Below, piece by piece: positions 44,945 to 56,786 of a DNA stretch of 64,000 bases. Origin of the DNA: Armillaria gallica (lineage: Eukaryota; Basidiomycota; Agaricomycetes; Agaricales; Physalacriaceae); NCBI GenBank assembly GCA_037576215.1, contig JBANDB010000013.1, forward strand, positions 868,001-932,000, given 5' to 3'. The notes beneath the pieces were generated by a model. That model had not been told where the DNA came from. It searched no databases and saw only the letters and a program-made list of their open reading frames with translations. The position numbers were made by a program, and so were the translations under genes. Each line of letters begins with the position of its first letter. Position 1 is the stretch's first letter.

Positions 44945-46514
44945 ATGCGTCCTCAGATTTGTTTCTCGACATTTTTGTTTCTAAGCGGTTGCTTGCTTTC
45001 CGGTGTCTCTTCGAGATTCGACCCTACCACATATACAAGAACTACAGCCGCGTGTAAAGCCGTAAGGCGGGACGCCGACCATGCGATTGTCGACATCGAG
45101 CTTAGTGGGTCTTCTCCCTTAACCCGCCCTTACGGCACCTAACCTTTCGCGCAGGCTACATCGATATCAACCCAAGTGCCAAGACAGCGATAATACTCGC
45201 TCATGGTTGGCCCAGCATCTGGAGTACATGGGCGTATCAAATCCAGGCGCTTGAAGTGAGCGCTCTCTAGGCGATTATACCCACGCTTAACAACGTCATT
45301 TTCAGAAAGATTACCACTTGATTGTGCCCGACTTGCGTGGATTTGGGCGTTCTTCACACCCCGAAGACGTGCAGACATCTGGGACAATGTTCGACCACGT
45401 CGGTGACCTTGCATGTGTCCTAGAACACGCCAAAGTGGATACTGCTATCTGCTTAGGGTAAGTTCTTTAGCCTCGGACCGCGCTTTCGGATGACTGATTA
45501 ATGGTAGACATGACTGGGGCTCCGTACTCTGCTACGAAGCGGGACGACTCCGCCCAGACATTTTCCAAGGAGTCGTTGGAGCTGTCGTTCCAGTCAGTCG
45601 CGCCCTTCCTCTCGACTTCGCTCTGATGTTGATATCTTCTCAAAGTATATTCCTTCCGCTGGGCCCTTTGTTCCTATTAAAGATCTCACAACCTTCTTTC
45701 CTAAACTGACTTATCAGCTCTTCTTCGGTTTGCAAACGCCTGATGCTGTCGAGGAGCTGGACAGGGATATTCGCAGATCTCTTCGGGCGACACTTCGTGC
45801 CAAGTCGAGCCCGCCCCCTGATGAGTTTTTGAAGAGTTCTGAAACGTTCCTAGGGGCGTGGAGCGATTATGAGGAGGCGAGTCGTACCAAGCTATCTATT
45901 CGGACGAATATTAACGCTGACAACAGATCCCGCCTATCCCATTTCTATCGCCTGAGGAGGAGGATTATCTCGTTGAAGAATTCAGTCACCAAGGCTTCAA
46001 GAACAGTAAGAATTTCGTTTAAGCTGATTGTCACCAATCAACGATTTCCAGCTCTCCAATTTTACACTCCAGGGGTAAGTGAATTTCCCACCATCTTCAG
46101 AACTTTTGTTAAACGTTTCGCAGAACCGCCATGGAACATGGAAGTTTGCAAACGAGCAGGGTAATCACACGCTGCCGCAGCCTGTTCTAGCCATTTACCC
46201 CACACATGTACGCCTGTGGTTCATGAATTGTTCGCCCCACCATCTGATCGCTTGCTTCTATACAGGACCCCGTAGCCGACTGGGTCATGGCCGCGGAAGT
46301 GCTCAAATCCGAAAGCTTCTTACCACGTCTGACGACCGCGGTAAGTGATGTCATGATTGGCAGTTGATAGTGATTCAGTTGATGGATTTCTATATAGTCG
46401 GTGGAAGGCTCGCACTGGATCCACATGGAGAATCCGGAGCCATTCAATGCTGCTTTGAAGAGCTGGCTGGAAGCTAACTTTGGCGGCTCGGCCCGTGCTG
46501 AGGACGAGCTTTAA
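44945..46514 (+). CDS. epoxide hydrolase-like alpha/beta hydrolase, secreted
   Basis: Hydrolyses epoxides to diols through an aspartyl-ester intermediate. The start MRPQICFSTFLFLSGCLLSG looks like a signal peptide. Exon 1 (44945-45104) joins exon 2 at 45155 to give the oxyanion HGWPSIWSTWAYQIQAL, then VPDLRGFGRSSHPED. The nucleophile is in LGHDWGSVLCYEAGRL (about 45508), the acid in YPTHDPVADWVMAAE and the histidine in EGSHWIHMENPE, completing the Asp-Asp-His triad order of the family. Ends at TAA 46514. The middle part (45600-46160) was traced in segments through at least three short introns with no certain lesion. A haloalkane dehalogenase-like activity is an alternative. Confidence 0.85.
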
Positions 46515-46733
46515 TTATTGTGTATCGTGGATGGATGAAAAGGAAGGAACCGTACTCGAAATGTATCACACTGCTATAACTCCGTCATTTTGTGTATATA
46601 TTTTCTATCTGCTACTTCATTTATTTAATAGAAACAGTCCTGGATACTGAAGAATGTATGTCCAATCGTCTGTCTGTTCAAAGATGTTTGTTGGGTATAG
46701 TAAAGAGTCCGTGATTCTGAAAAACGTATAGAT

Positions 46734-49040
46734 CTATCGCCCCAATGAAGCGCAACCAGAATTCGGGACGAGAGACAGGGGTGTCGTCGGTATTCTGGCC
46801 GAATAGCTTATTCGTCTGACAGCCTCCAAAAACCGCTCTTCCGGATGCGCCTCGTAAAGACCTCTTCTCAATGGACCAGAGGTGGTAGTGTTGTCAAACA
46901 GGGTGCCGACGATGGGACATACGGTGTCTGATGCCGGGAGCGTCCCGTTGATGAAGTAGTCCCTGATGTAGCCCTGCGTACAGGGCGAGTTGGCTGCGAT
47001 CGAGCAGTGCTACGTTACTGAGGTATTAGAGGCAGGACATCGATGAATGCGTCATATCACGCACCCCTGGAGAATCCTGGGTTAGGACCACAGCGCCGTC
47101 GAAACCGGATGCCATCTTTTTGGCACTAAGAATGAATAGATAAGTTAGATAGGATTTCTGGACTATGCATTGCTTACGCAGAGAGAGGCGCGACAGGATC
47201 TATGATTGCCATCGGTAAGGTATCCCGGGACGTCTGGTATGACACTTACCAGCTGTGTTACCGACGAATAATATAGGGTAGCTTGTGTTAGCCGTAAATG
47301 GCCCTGCCAGTGGAAAAATATCAATGTCTGTTTTGCGAACGTGCCGATACATCCTCACCTCGGAAATTTGTTTTCGGATAATCCGGCCATCCTCTGGCCC
47401 AACAGTCAGTTAAATAAATAGGTAGTAGACTCGCTAGGACTTACGAGCAGCCAATTCTAACGCCAGTCCAAATACTCGCCCATTCAAACCGAGCAGAAAG
47501 ATCTGCGTAATACTCTTCTGCAGATTCCACGTCGCGGGGAACGGGCAGGCCGTCGTTACATATGATGGTGATCATGGAATCTCGCACAGAGCTTGTGAGC
47601 AACGCGGAAGGATCATCACAGGAGCACTCGAACTGGGGATGGTTGGTGATGTTGAAGATGACCTCACCATTCCCCTGAGCCAAGTCTGAGAGTCCCTGCG
47701 CCAGAGTCAAGTATATACTCTGTGGTATGTACAGAGAGGAGAAGACCGCGTAACGGAGCCTTGCGTAGTCGACGACGCCATAGCCTGTCGACAAACGTAC
47801 CGGAAGCGGTCTGGCGCGAATGGTATCGTAGAGATTATCGAGGTTCTGCTTTATTGTATCCGGACTCGAATCGTAGAAAGGACATCCATCGGGACCAGCT
47901 TGGAAACATCCATCGAAGAACGTCTGCAAAGTCTTGTTAGAATCCAACAAGTTGTTGGACCATAACGCTAATTGTAAGTCAGTGGACGGGCTATTTCTTT
48001 CTGTTCAAATGACTGACTAGCGTAGTAGTTCTCCGCGTCAACGACACCATCCAGAACCATTCGTTCAATCTTGTCCTGTAGAATGTTTTTCTCTTGCTCA
48101 GAGGAGACGTCAAATTTAGAATCTTCCGCTTACAGGGAACAAAGAAGCAAAGGTCGCACCCAATACGGTACCGTAACTGTGAAATTCAAAAGGATCAATT
48201 ATAGCTCAGGCAACCCGGTGAAACGTACGAAAAACCCCAATACTGCAGCTTTTGGCGACCGTATGCTTCAGTGATTTTTAGCATATCGCGAGCGGTCTGA
48301 TCAGTATTGATATGTTCCAATATTCCAGTATCTCGTTCAGCGGCCAACTGTCCAGTAATGGCGGCCTGTGCCCAGGCATTTTCAATACCATCAGGGCGAC
48401 CCAGAAGCTCAACTAATATCTCATAACCCCACAAAGCGCGTTCGGCACCCGTTTCATAGAAAGATACACGCGTAGATCGCGCGACACCTGGAATTCCCAT
48501 ACATTTAGCAACTCCTCGGGAAAATAGCGGGAAAACAGGATGTACCACGGGGATCAAAACCAACGATATCATATTGGTCCTGAAACATTTGAGAATAATG
48601 GACGCCCTGCTCAAGCACGTAATCGACTCCACTTCCACCTGGTCCGCCGGGGTTGAATAAAAGTGGACCTTTGTAATCGGTAGAATTCACGGGAAGGGGC
48701 GAAGGGTATTGAATGATGGCGAGCACAACCGTCTCATTGTCCGGGCTGGAGTAATTTAGAGGAACCTGTGTACCATTTGCGACGGAGTGAGATGCGGTGG
48801 ATACCATTATCATTTGAAACGAGCCTCACCTTCAGATTCGCACACTGAAAACCACTATTACAATCCACCCATTCCAAATTGTCGCTCGCTGGAAGCTGGA
48901 GAAAGCGTTCATGTAAACCAGAGGAAACGAACTAACGATTTACGTACATCCAGCCACGCAAAAGAGTCTTGACCGAACGTTTGACCGAATGTGCAAATCG
49001 AAAAGACGAACAGAAGAAGCCCGTGGCTGGAGATTTTCAT
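46734..49040 (-). CDS. secreted alpha/beta hydrolase, peptidase S33 / TAP-like
   Basis: The start MKISSHGLLLFVFSICTFG is a signal peptide. After three introns come the oxyanion region PLLFNPGGPGGSGVDYVL, IVGFDPRG, the nucleophile elbow YWGFSYGTVLGATFASLFP (GxSxG), LDGVVDAENYYA, and the C-terminal TAP-like part with the acid in FVGNTADPVAPLS and the histidine in DSPGHCSIAANSPCTQGY. The family releases N-terminal amino acids from short peptides or hydrolyses related amides and esters. At least six introns were traced and none required a frame shift. The final 30 codons to the TAG at 46734 lack conserved features, and another intron might change the end. Confidence 0.83.
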
Positions 49041-50227
49041 CGTTCACTCGATGTGCTCTTGGTATGAAAGTATGCCGTCAAGAACCGCGGTGGAGGTCGC
49101 GGTTGGTATTGAGCGGGAAGAACCTGGGTATACTTAACATTTCTCTTTATTATATAAATATCAGGCATGTGGAGCAACATCATGTGGCATGAAATTAACG
49201 ACAACACATTTGCCGACGTTGTGCTGTCCGGGCCCCGGAGACGTCGCGAGTATTCTAGTACGGCGTCTTCTCCGGCAAACGCTCATTAGCGGAATCATTC
49301 GAACGGTGATACTCGACGCTTTCTTTTCTGAAACAAGGAAATATTAATGCAAACTGCGCCACCACATTTGTTCGCAAAAATAGAGGCCTTGCTTGCTGTT
49401 ACCTGTGAAGCAATATAGCCCATTAATTCACGACCATAATAGCGACCTTGAGACGATGGAGTCTAAAACTAATTGGAGGTATATCCTCCTTAATGTTTGG
49501 CTTATTAGAAACATCAACTGAATCGCGTCTTGGTAAACGGGAATGGAACATTACGCACACTCAGGCCGTGGACAGAGAAAAAGTAACTTGAAGATCACAT
49601 AATCAGGGACGATCATGACCGGACCGACGGCAAAATTCTTCGCTAACTACTTACCCGTTTCAACCTTGCCTCAATCGTGACTGCGATGCAGTTGTAAATG
49701 ATCGTCACATCCTAAAGCTCTGCCCGTAGTACAGTGTTTTTACTTGCTCGTCGTCCAATATAAAGCTAAATCCTACCTCTTCTAGTGGTTGGAACACGTC
49801 ACCGAGCAGTGATACATATAAGTATGCGTAGAGAGACAGACAGTGTGTGAAGAGAGCGGAGAAACAACAAACGGCAATGTTTGACACGTAAATCAGGTTT
49901 ACTAAATCCATCTCACACCGACTTCTTCGAAGAGCAGTCATTCCTAAAGATATACCGGTTCTTTCGGCCAATGCTTACTACAGTGAGCTATTACTCACCA
50001 TATTCCGACAGTCTTCTAATCCCCAGAGCCCAGCAGTGTTAGTAATCACACTCAATTGCTTGAGGCTCCTTCCGCGAATTAGAAATCACCTGCTCGATAT
50101 GTGGAGGCTATGGGCTTCAACTCAATAATGCATTGAGTTGCCACGGAACGCATTCAGCACGCAACTCTTCAGCGGCATTGTGTCCTCGTGCCTCGTCATC
50201 TTCGTGACATTAATACATGCGCAAAAG
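49041..50227. other. 1.2-kb intergenic stretch
   Basis: No gene I can support. A minus-strand open frame at 49705-49971 contains a hydrophobic stretch (IAVCCFSALFTHCLSLYAYL) but no recognised domain. Confidence 0.4.
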
Positions 50228-50246
50228 CGTATATAAACGCTGCTTT
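50228..50246 (+). promoter_or_regulatory. TATA box of the AsaB-like gene
   Basis: TATATAAA at 50230-50237 lies 37 bp before the ATG, within a block (GCGTATATAAACGCTGCTT) also conserved upstream of the broken paralogue at 31870-32796. Confidence 0.6.
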
Positions 50247-50273
50247 TTTATGCTAGACCTTCACTAGTCCATC

Positions 50274-51214
50274 ATGTCTTCTGGTGTCACCGCTGATCTC
50301 TTCTTCATGCAACCACCCGCTAACGGTGAACGGGCATACATCAAAAACAATGCCAGCGCTACTGAGAGCAACAACAGGAACTACTCTCTGGAGCCTAAAC
50401 CGGTGACCGTCGAAAACTATCGTGCAGTGCTGGACTCCGAGCACATCACTCTCGACACTGCCGGTTTCCAGCTCTTCTCCGATCGTCCCAGTCAGTTCAT
50501 CAACGATGGGGAGGTGCAGGCCGAAGGCTACTACGATGAGAGCATTGCGCTTTTAAAGGAACTCACCGGGGCCAGCAGAGTTGTTATATTCGATCATAGT
50601 AAGTTGTCCGCATTGGTTCAAGTTCGAAACTATAGTGACCGTATAAATCCACAGCCATCCGTCGCCGCCGCCCAGGCGAATCTGGGGATAGCCCAGATAA
50701 ACGCCAACCAGCGGCCATCACCCATATCGACCAAACATTCAAGGCGACTGTCGCTCGCGTCCATCATCACCTTCCCCAGGAAGATATTCCCGGGCTGTTG
50801 GCCAAGCGTTTCCAGATTATCAATCTCTGGAGACCGATTCAGAACCCAGCGACCGACTGGCCTCTCGCATTATGTCATTTCTCTAGCGTTGACCCAGAGA
50901 AGGACCTTGAGCCGATTGCTCTGATTTATCCCGACAGGGAGGGAGAGGCGTGTGGCGTTAAATACAACGAGCATCAGAGGTGGGGTTATTTCAAAGATAT
51001 GCGACCTGACGAGTTTGTTCTCATCAAATGGTTTGTACTCCTTCCGACTTTTTCTGTAGTCTTATTGATATATTTGGTTCCTAGTGGTGAATCCGTTCAA
51101 GATGGAAGCGTAGCTCAGTACACGCCCCATACAGCATTTGATGATCCTACTACCCCGGAAGGAACGCCGTTCAGACAATCCATTGAAATCAGAGCGCTGG
51201 TATTTTATGATTAA
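50274..51214 (+). CDS. AsaB/CmcJ-like hydroxylase/desaturase-family protein (276 aa), intact
   Basis: Exons 50274-50598, 50655-51030 and 51085-51214 join in phase to 831 nt, 276 aa. Conserved family blocks are MSSGVTADLFFMQPPANG, LDTAGFQLFSDRPSQF, SRVVIFDHT, INLWRPIQNPATDWPLALCH, KYNEHQRWGYFKDMRPDE and the C-terminal TPHTAFDDPTTPEGTPFRQS with IEIRALVFYD. Relatives are found in fungal specialised-metabolite clusters and next to cephamycin-type methoxylation genes; they are annotated as hydroxylase/desaturase or methyltransferase-like, and the real reaction varies. The intron positions equal those of the paralogue at 31870-32796, so the pair arose by duplication across the block of metabolic genes. 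Confidence 0.87.
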
Positions 51215-53114
51215 GCATCATGCCGCCATCGTTGAATCGAGATATGGTTCCTTCTTACATAGAGCAGGGTCGCCATAGTACATTCCATGTCACTAATACG
51301 ATACTTACTTACTCGAGTTTAAATTGGATTTGGATAAGTATCGACGCGCTGTAGGTCCGCAATTGTGTTAGGTGCTTGAGTAAATTCCTACTTGTTCCGT
51401 AGTAGTATATCTGTTTTAGTCGTCGGACGCGATTGAAACGAGCGGTGAAGTGAGACACTGGATTATTTGTGCTATTCGTATTGACATCCTAGGGAGGGAG
51501 GGGCGCTATCAGACAGATCAGATTGAGCTGGTAGATTTCGCATCCTGCTTGGCCTGCGAGCAGAAAATGCAGGCATACCCTGGTTGCTGGCACGATACTG
51601 ATGAAAAAAAGAATAGGCACTTCTCGAAACAAAAAGGAAGAGAACTTCGACAACCATATTTTCAATGATGGCCATTAGTCCCCGCTGTGGGTAATCCACT
51701 ACACGACGCAATAATATTCACGATTTCTAGTCGGCACTCATTGCTCCCGTAATTCCACGATTCTCGGTTGTTTCGAATTTATCATTCACAATATACCTGG
51801 TTCCACGCAGAAGTAGCGCGCAGTCCGTAGTCTACTGTGTATGATAGTGGGAGAATTTCTGACCCTTGACTGCGGCCCACGCTCATTGAAACATGGTAGG
51901 TAGGAATGTTAAGCGGACGCACAAGGAGTGAGCAATTCCGTCCCAAGTTCAAGCACATGCGCGACGAGAAATAGAATAAATACGTTTTGGATAAACTAGC
52001 TGCCCCAACAACAGCTCAAGCGCTCAGGACGCGATTGGATTTCAAGTTGCATAGTCATTAGTTAGTGACCCACGGTACAGACGTGACTCCATGAGATAAT
52101 GTTGCCAGGAGGTCCATAGCAACTTTGCCCGAGAAATCCGAACTTCCCCTACGAAGTTCCAGGGGTGCATGATTGATTGTGAAGTAAGAAGGCTGTGAAA
52201 GCATCAATGATGAATCAAAGAAATAAACTATTGCATTACTCGCAGTTCCATCGGAGATTATCTTAATAGATTAGGCTCTCGAAGGTCCTCGCAGTATCGG
52301 GCTATTCGGACAACCTGGTCCTCCTTCGTCAAACCCTTTCGGACGTGACAGGCGCTTGAACCCTGGGTTTGTACCTTCAGCAGAGGATACATCCTTACAG
52401 GAGTACACGGTTGATGCCGGTTCATGTGTAAACCTTTTACCTGGCCCACCTTCCCAGCCAAATGCAAGGCCAGTCGCTAATAGAGCCAGTAGTGGAAGCC
52501 ACGGAAATCAAACGCGGACCGTGCGAATCTTGGAGTAAGTATCAGAATATTTAACATGGAGTACAGCGCTGCAAATGCCTATATTTGAAGATGCGGATAG
52601 CCTTGTCCAAACACATTCATGAATCGTCTGTTTGTGCTCGAGGAATCAAAGATTCAAAATGGGTTCCTACGAGTTCCCTGGCGAACACTCGTCCTACCGC
52701 GAGACAGAGTGATTCGCCTAGCACATTACATTCAAAGGGTGCGCCATACGCGCAGGTTCCATCAATAGCAGGAAAGCATTCAAGATTGGAGAACAGTGAA
52801 CACGAACGTAAAGGTAAGGAGGACAACGCCTGCTTATGTCAGCTGCTTGACGCTTATTCCCGCTACTTTGGTAGTGGGTTATGGGTAAAACCCTATCGTG
52901 CTTCCGTTTGGCGTGCAAAAGCTCATTTACAGCCAGCTGCTGTGCCCCCTGAAAAACTTGTGGCTGTGTTTTTTTCATTTGGTGTTTTGGCGGAATGGTT
53001 CCTAATATTCTTGCACTATATGCGCGGGCTTGGTGCGTCTTTCGCCTGACCTTGATGGCTACGCCAGAGTGCAGTATCGATTGCGAGCGATATACTTAAT
53101 CTCTTCAATCTCTT
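51215..53114. other. gene-poor stretch
   Basis: A few short open frames (for example 52585-53049) have no recognised domain. Nothing else is supported. Confidence 0.4.
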
Positions 53115-53390
53115 ATGTCGCCCTCGTCTTTCCGGTTGAGTATCGTTCATGTGGCTGGAGGACTCGACGCTCAGTTGTGTGTCCATACCGAGGCGGGTGC
53201 ACATTATTCCACTCTTCCTTTGGTTGTGGGATCAGATTTGCGGACGGATGTTGTGTTGGGGTTCGATTGGTTTCAACAGTTCGCCGCGGCTACCCACGCT
53301 TGGCCAAGTGCGCTTATTTCTATTGCCGTTTTCACACTAAGTCTGGATTTCGTCTTCTTTGGCAACGGGCGGCCAGCATGGTGCGTATAG
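53115..53390 (+). CDS. retropepsin-like small protein or fragment
   Basis: A 91-codon frame with LPLVVGSDLRTDVVLGFDWF, which has the shape of the C-terminal DVVLGxDW motif of retroviral-type aspartic proteases. Small proteins with this motif recur, in my recollection, in mushroom genomes as domesticated or residual transposon genes. The catalytic DSG/DTG is replaced by less typical sequence (TEAGAHYST), so activity is doubtful. It could be a spliced exon of a longer gene. Confidence 0.4.
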   Translation: MSPSSFRLSIVHVAGGLDAQLCVHTEAGAHYSTLPLVVGSDLRTDVVLGFDWFQQFAAATHAWPSALISIAVFTLSLDFVFFGNGRPAWCV

Positions 53391-54430
53391 GTCGAGCTCT
53401 CTGAAAACTCAGGTCGACATATTTGTGTGCAGTCCGGGACGATTCTTTGCTGTCAACGAGCCGAAAGCTCTCATGTCCTATATTCTCCTGAACTTTGACG
53501 TGAAGCTTGACAACGCCAGTGTGGATTGCTGATACTCAGCTGCCAAATCAGAGCAGCAAGGCGTTGTTCAGGAAGCGCGTATGTACCCCGTGAAAGTGAC
53601 GATCAAAAGCAGTTGAGCGTTGAAGAGTTAAGAAATAGTGCCTACTATGTCGTTCCAGTACCAGTATGAATCTTTGATGAAGTGGTGAGCCATCGCGGGG
53701 CGTGGCAGGTCCGAGTCCTGTGTGAGATCCAGCAACAATGCTCACGACAACTTCGTGCCAGATTTTCCGACGAACAACGCAATTGCTTAGTAAACGAAAA
53801 TTGTACCTTCGAACGTCGTAAACGTATGCAACGATATATAGATCAGCTCTGGCTGGACGCGGGGAAAAAGTTTGCTTGGCGGCAGCTATGAACCCGACGA
53901 TCTACCAGACTATGCGCCTACACTCTCATCCTGTTCGTTGATGTATTCCTCCCTAAGACGGAAACCGGTGACGGAAACCGAGGGATAGATAGCTATACAC
54001 GACGCCCATTTTCCGAGAAGCTGCAACACAATTAGCACCAATTAATAATTAAAGAAGCAAACCCACCTGATTCTCATTGAGAAATGAGGAGATTGATGAA
54101 GTCGAACAAAGAATAACCGACGCCGAATGATTTGAGACCTGCAAGGGCCTCTCAATCTCTCTGCGACGAAGGCTTCGTCGACCCATACCATGGTAACAGG
54201 GTCCTCTGCAGCGTGAAGTGCCCTACATTGATCTCTTGAACACAAAAAAACACTGTGCCTGGAAGAAATGCTGCATGAGTATTTGGCGTAGCATCCTGGT
54301 TGGATCGTCTCAGGTGCTGGAGACAGTTTTTTGCAGCCACATGTGCTCCTCTGTCAATTCACTCAACGTCTTCAATCTTACGAGCTCCATTCAAATGCCA
54401 GCAGATATTTTGAGATGGTTGAACTCGTTT

Positions 54431-54660
54431 TCAAGGGACGAGTGATGTGCCTTGGTAGAATAGCGTCAGATGATGAAACAGTATAAGATTTCGAAAGAAA
54501 GAATACTCACCACGAGCCACGGCTGATCGTCCTGGGCAATGGGCAACAATATCATCAATGCGCTGCATCTTCGCTGGTCCTTGACCATCGATCGGCGTCC
54601 CAGACGATGACAAATCAATCGTGTCGCTCGACTTCCTTTTTCCATTCTCCGCATGATCTT
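54431..54660 (-). CDS. hypothetical exon, acidic/basic low-complexity
   Basis: A minus-strand segment reading HAENGKRKSSDTIDLSSS followed by PAKMQRIDDIVAHCPGRSA and a GTGAGT donor. It looks like a single internal exon. No domain recognised; weak support. Confidence 0.25.
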
Positions 54661-55049
54661 CGGCGACCTACGCTATTCCATGAGATCAGCCTTGCTTCAA
54701 AGAAACAGGCATGAGAAGGTTTACTTAGCGGGAAAGGCACGTCGTTAAAAAGCGGTATTGTACCTAAGAAAAAGAGGTGAGCTGCAGGATGCATATAAGT
54801 CTATGCAGACCTCACGCTTCTTGGAATACCCAAGTCGTGTTCATTCTGCTTACACCATAAACCCTGCCTTGTCAAGACAGGGTCAAAAGATCTTACACTG
54901 ACATTTCCGAAATATGACATACTGGGATTTTCACGCGAAAGATCATGAACACGCCCTGGCAACCAGGTTTACATCAGCCACTTACTGCAGGCGTGTCTGC
55001 GGAGGACACAATAAGTCAGTTCCTCCGATTTGATCAAAGCCAGAGACAT

Positions 55050-55858
55050 ACTTCATATGCTGCCACCTTGGTGGCAGACTAGGGCCAGGAAAAGAGTTAT
55101 TGATTTGATAAGGTGGTTCAAAAAGCATTGAGGACAAGGATTACGAATGCCTGAATACCTGTACATTGTTGAAATTTCCATGAGCATTTCACGTGCAACA
55201 CATGCACCAATAGAATTGGCTGAGCCAGGTAGTATCAGGGCTATCGTAACGCCAGCAATAGAGAGACATTGTCGTGAGTATTCAGACCATCCAAGCTTCG
55301 AAGCCATGGTTGCGCGGTTCCCTTGAGAGAGTTACTGTCTACGACTGAAGCACCTCAATTTCAGGCAACGCATAATCACCCAAATGAGAATGGAGGTCCA
55401 TAAGGCCTGGAGTGATCCAATTGCACTGCGTGCATCGACTACTTTGAGACTGTTACCGTACGTCTTGAGCTGGTTGTACACAAAGCTCTCAACTCCTATA
55501 AGAAGACCCTTGTCAATGAGAATGTCCGCCTCCGGAACTTGGGTCTCGTTGTGCTATATCTTCACGTGCTTGATAAGGGTTGGCTTGGTTCAGGGCATGA
55601 ATCAGTCATTCTCGGTCCTGTCATAGAAATTTGGGGGTGGTCCTGCAGATTGTTGCAAGTACTAGCATTGAGCAATCGTCACTGCAGCGTGTATATGGGT
55701 GTGGTGACAAGGGGAAAAAGAACAACAATGCTCTAAGCAAGACGACTATGCCAAAATTCAAGCCGAGAAATGATGTCAGAGCTTGCTTGGCAAGACCCGG
55801 GATAACCAAAACGCACTGCCACCGAGGACCCACCGCATAAGACCGAGCCTGTATACTA
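55050..55858 (-). pseudogene. CE9-type amidohydrolase remnant
   Basis: On the minus strand, pieces of a membrane-anchored amidohydrolase (imidazolonepropionase/carbohydrate-esterase-9 type) can be read in shifting frames: a hydrophobic anchor LGLNFGIVVLLRALLFFF, PTLIKHVKI, EADILIDKGLLIGVESF, the metal-binding PGLMDLHSHLGDYA, LKGTAQPWLRSLDGLNTHD, SIAGVTIALILPGSANSIG and GIQAFVI. Several frame changes and stops lie between them and the C-terminal half is missing. The left end of a MITE (55859) abuts the 5' side. Identity is moderately certain; it is not functional as read. Confidence 0.6.
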
Positions 55859-56202
55859 GGGCTTCGCACCGTACCGTATACGGTGTACGGCCGTATAGAG
55901 GACGGCTGTCAACCGTCAGAAAAACTGGCTTTGATGGTACGGTGACAGTGACGGCCATCATTACTGTATATGCACTGACAGTTACCTATAAGAGTAGAAA
56001 TCAGCACCAAATATAACAAAAATGGTCATATTTCATCGTTTTGTATCCACAACGGTCAAAAAAACTCACTAATTTGTCCGTTTTCAGGTACCTGTATAGG
56101 ACCTGTATGATCCAAAATCAATGGAACCCTCTGATGGTATGGATACAGTACCCATACAATGGCACCCATACAACCATACCATACGGTGATGGTGTGAAGC
56201 CC
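55859..56202. mobile_element. TA-flanked MITE, 344 bp
   Basis: The ends are GGGCTTCGCACC on the left and the inverse of GGGCTTCACACC on the right, with CCGTAT(A/G) blocks extending inward. TA flanks both sides (55857-55858 and 56203-56204). There is no coding capacity. It fits a non-autonomous Tc1/mariner-type element and lies directly upstream of the amidohydrolase remnant. Confidence 0.75.
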
Positions 56203-56379
56203 TACTGTATACACAGGACTCGGAATGTATCATGTACATAGGAATTAATGTATCGGTTGTGATTACTTTATGGACCATTCATTTCCAACAGGCATGCTAA
56301 AACACAGACAGTTGACTTGCTAGCCCAGCTCCGTATCCATCATGTCACCTCCACCTACTATTTTGACCATGCTCGATGA

Positions 56380-56570
56380 GGCTAGTCTGGCTGCAGTCTG
56401 GTCCAGGACCTCATGAACCTGGTCTGAACCTGAACCAGACCCACTGGTTCAGGTTCGGTCAGGGTCCAGGTCCAGCATGGCCACCTCAGTCCAGGGTCAG
56501 GGTCTGACTCAGGTTAAAAATGTGGACCCAGTTTGAACCCGGTCCGGACCCGCTGAACCTCCAAATATTT
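56380..56570. repeat. palindromic GGTTCAGG/CCTGAACC-rich repeat
   Basis: Dense inverted and direct copies of gaacctgaacca, tggttcaggttc and ggtccagg occur here, likely a terminal part of a DNA transposon. Element limits cannot be set. Confidence 0.45.
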
Positions 56571-56786
56571 TGGAACATTTTCACTGCTGGCTCAGTGCAT
56601 TTGAGTGTACTTGAGAATGAAAATCTGTATAAACGGCCACCTTATATTTCTGGCTGAATTGTGGAGTACAACACTTGATAACTATATAGCTCTGCCAGAT
56701 AAGGTTCAAGCCACCGAAGCTGATTACGTCTGTAGGAAGTCCAAAATCAAAATTAATCGAGCGCACCCAAATTCGATAGCCAAGCC

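Noticed and set aside
53681..53740. Possible tRNA gene (ggtccgagtcctgtg)
   Set aside because: The T-loop-like sequence is not accompanied by a matching D-arm or a paired acceptor stem.
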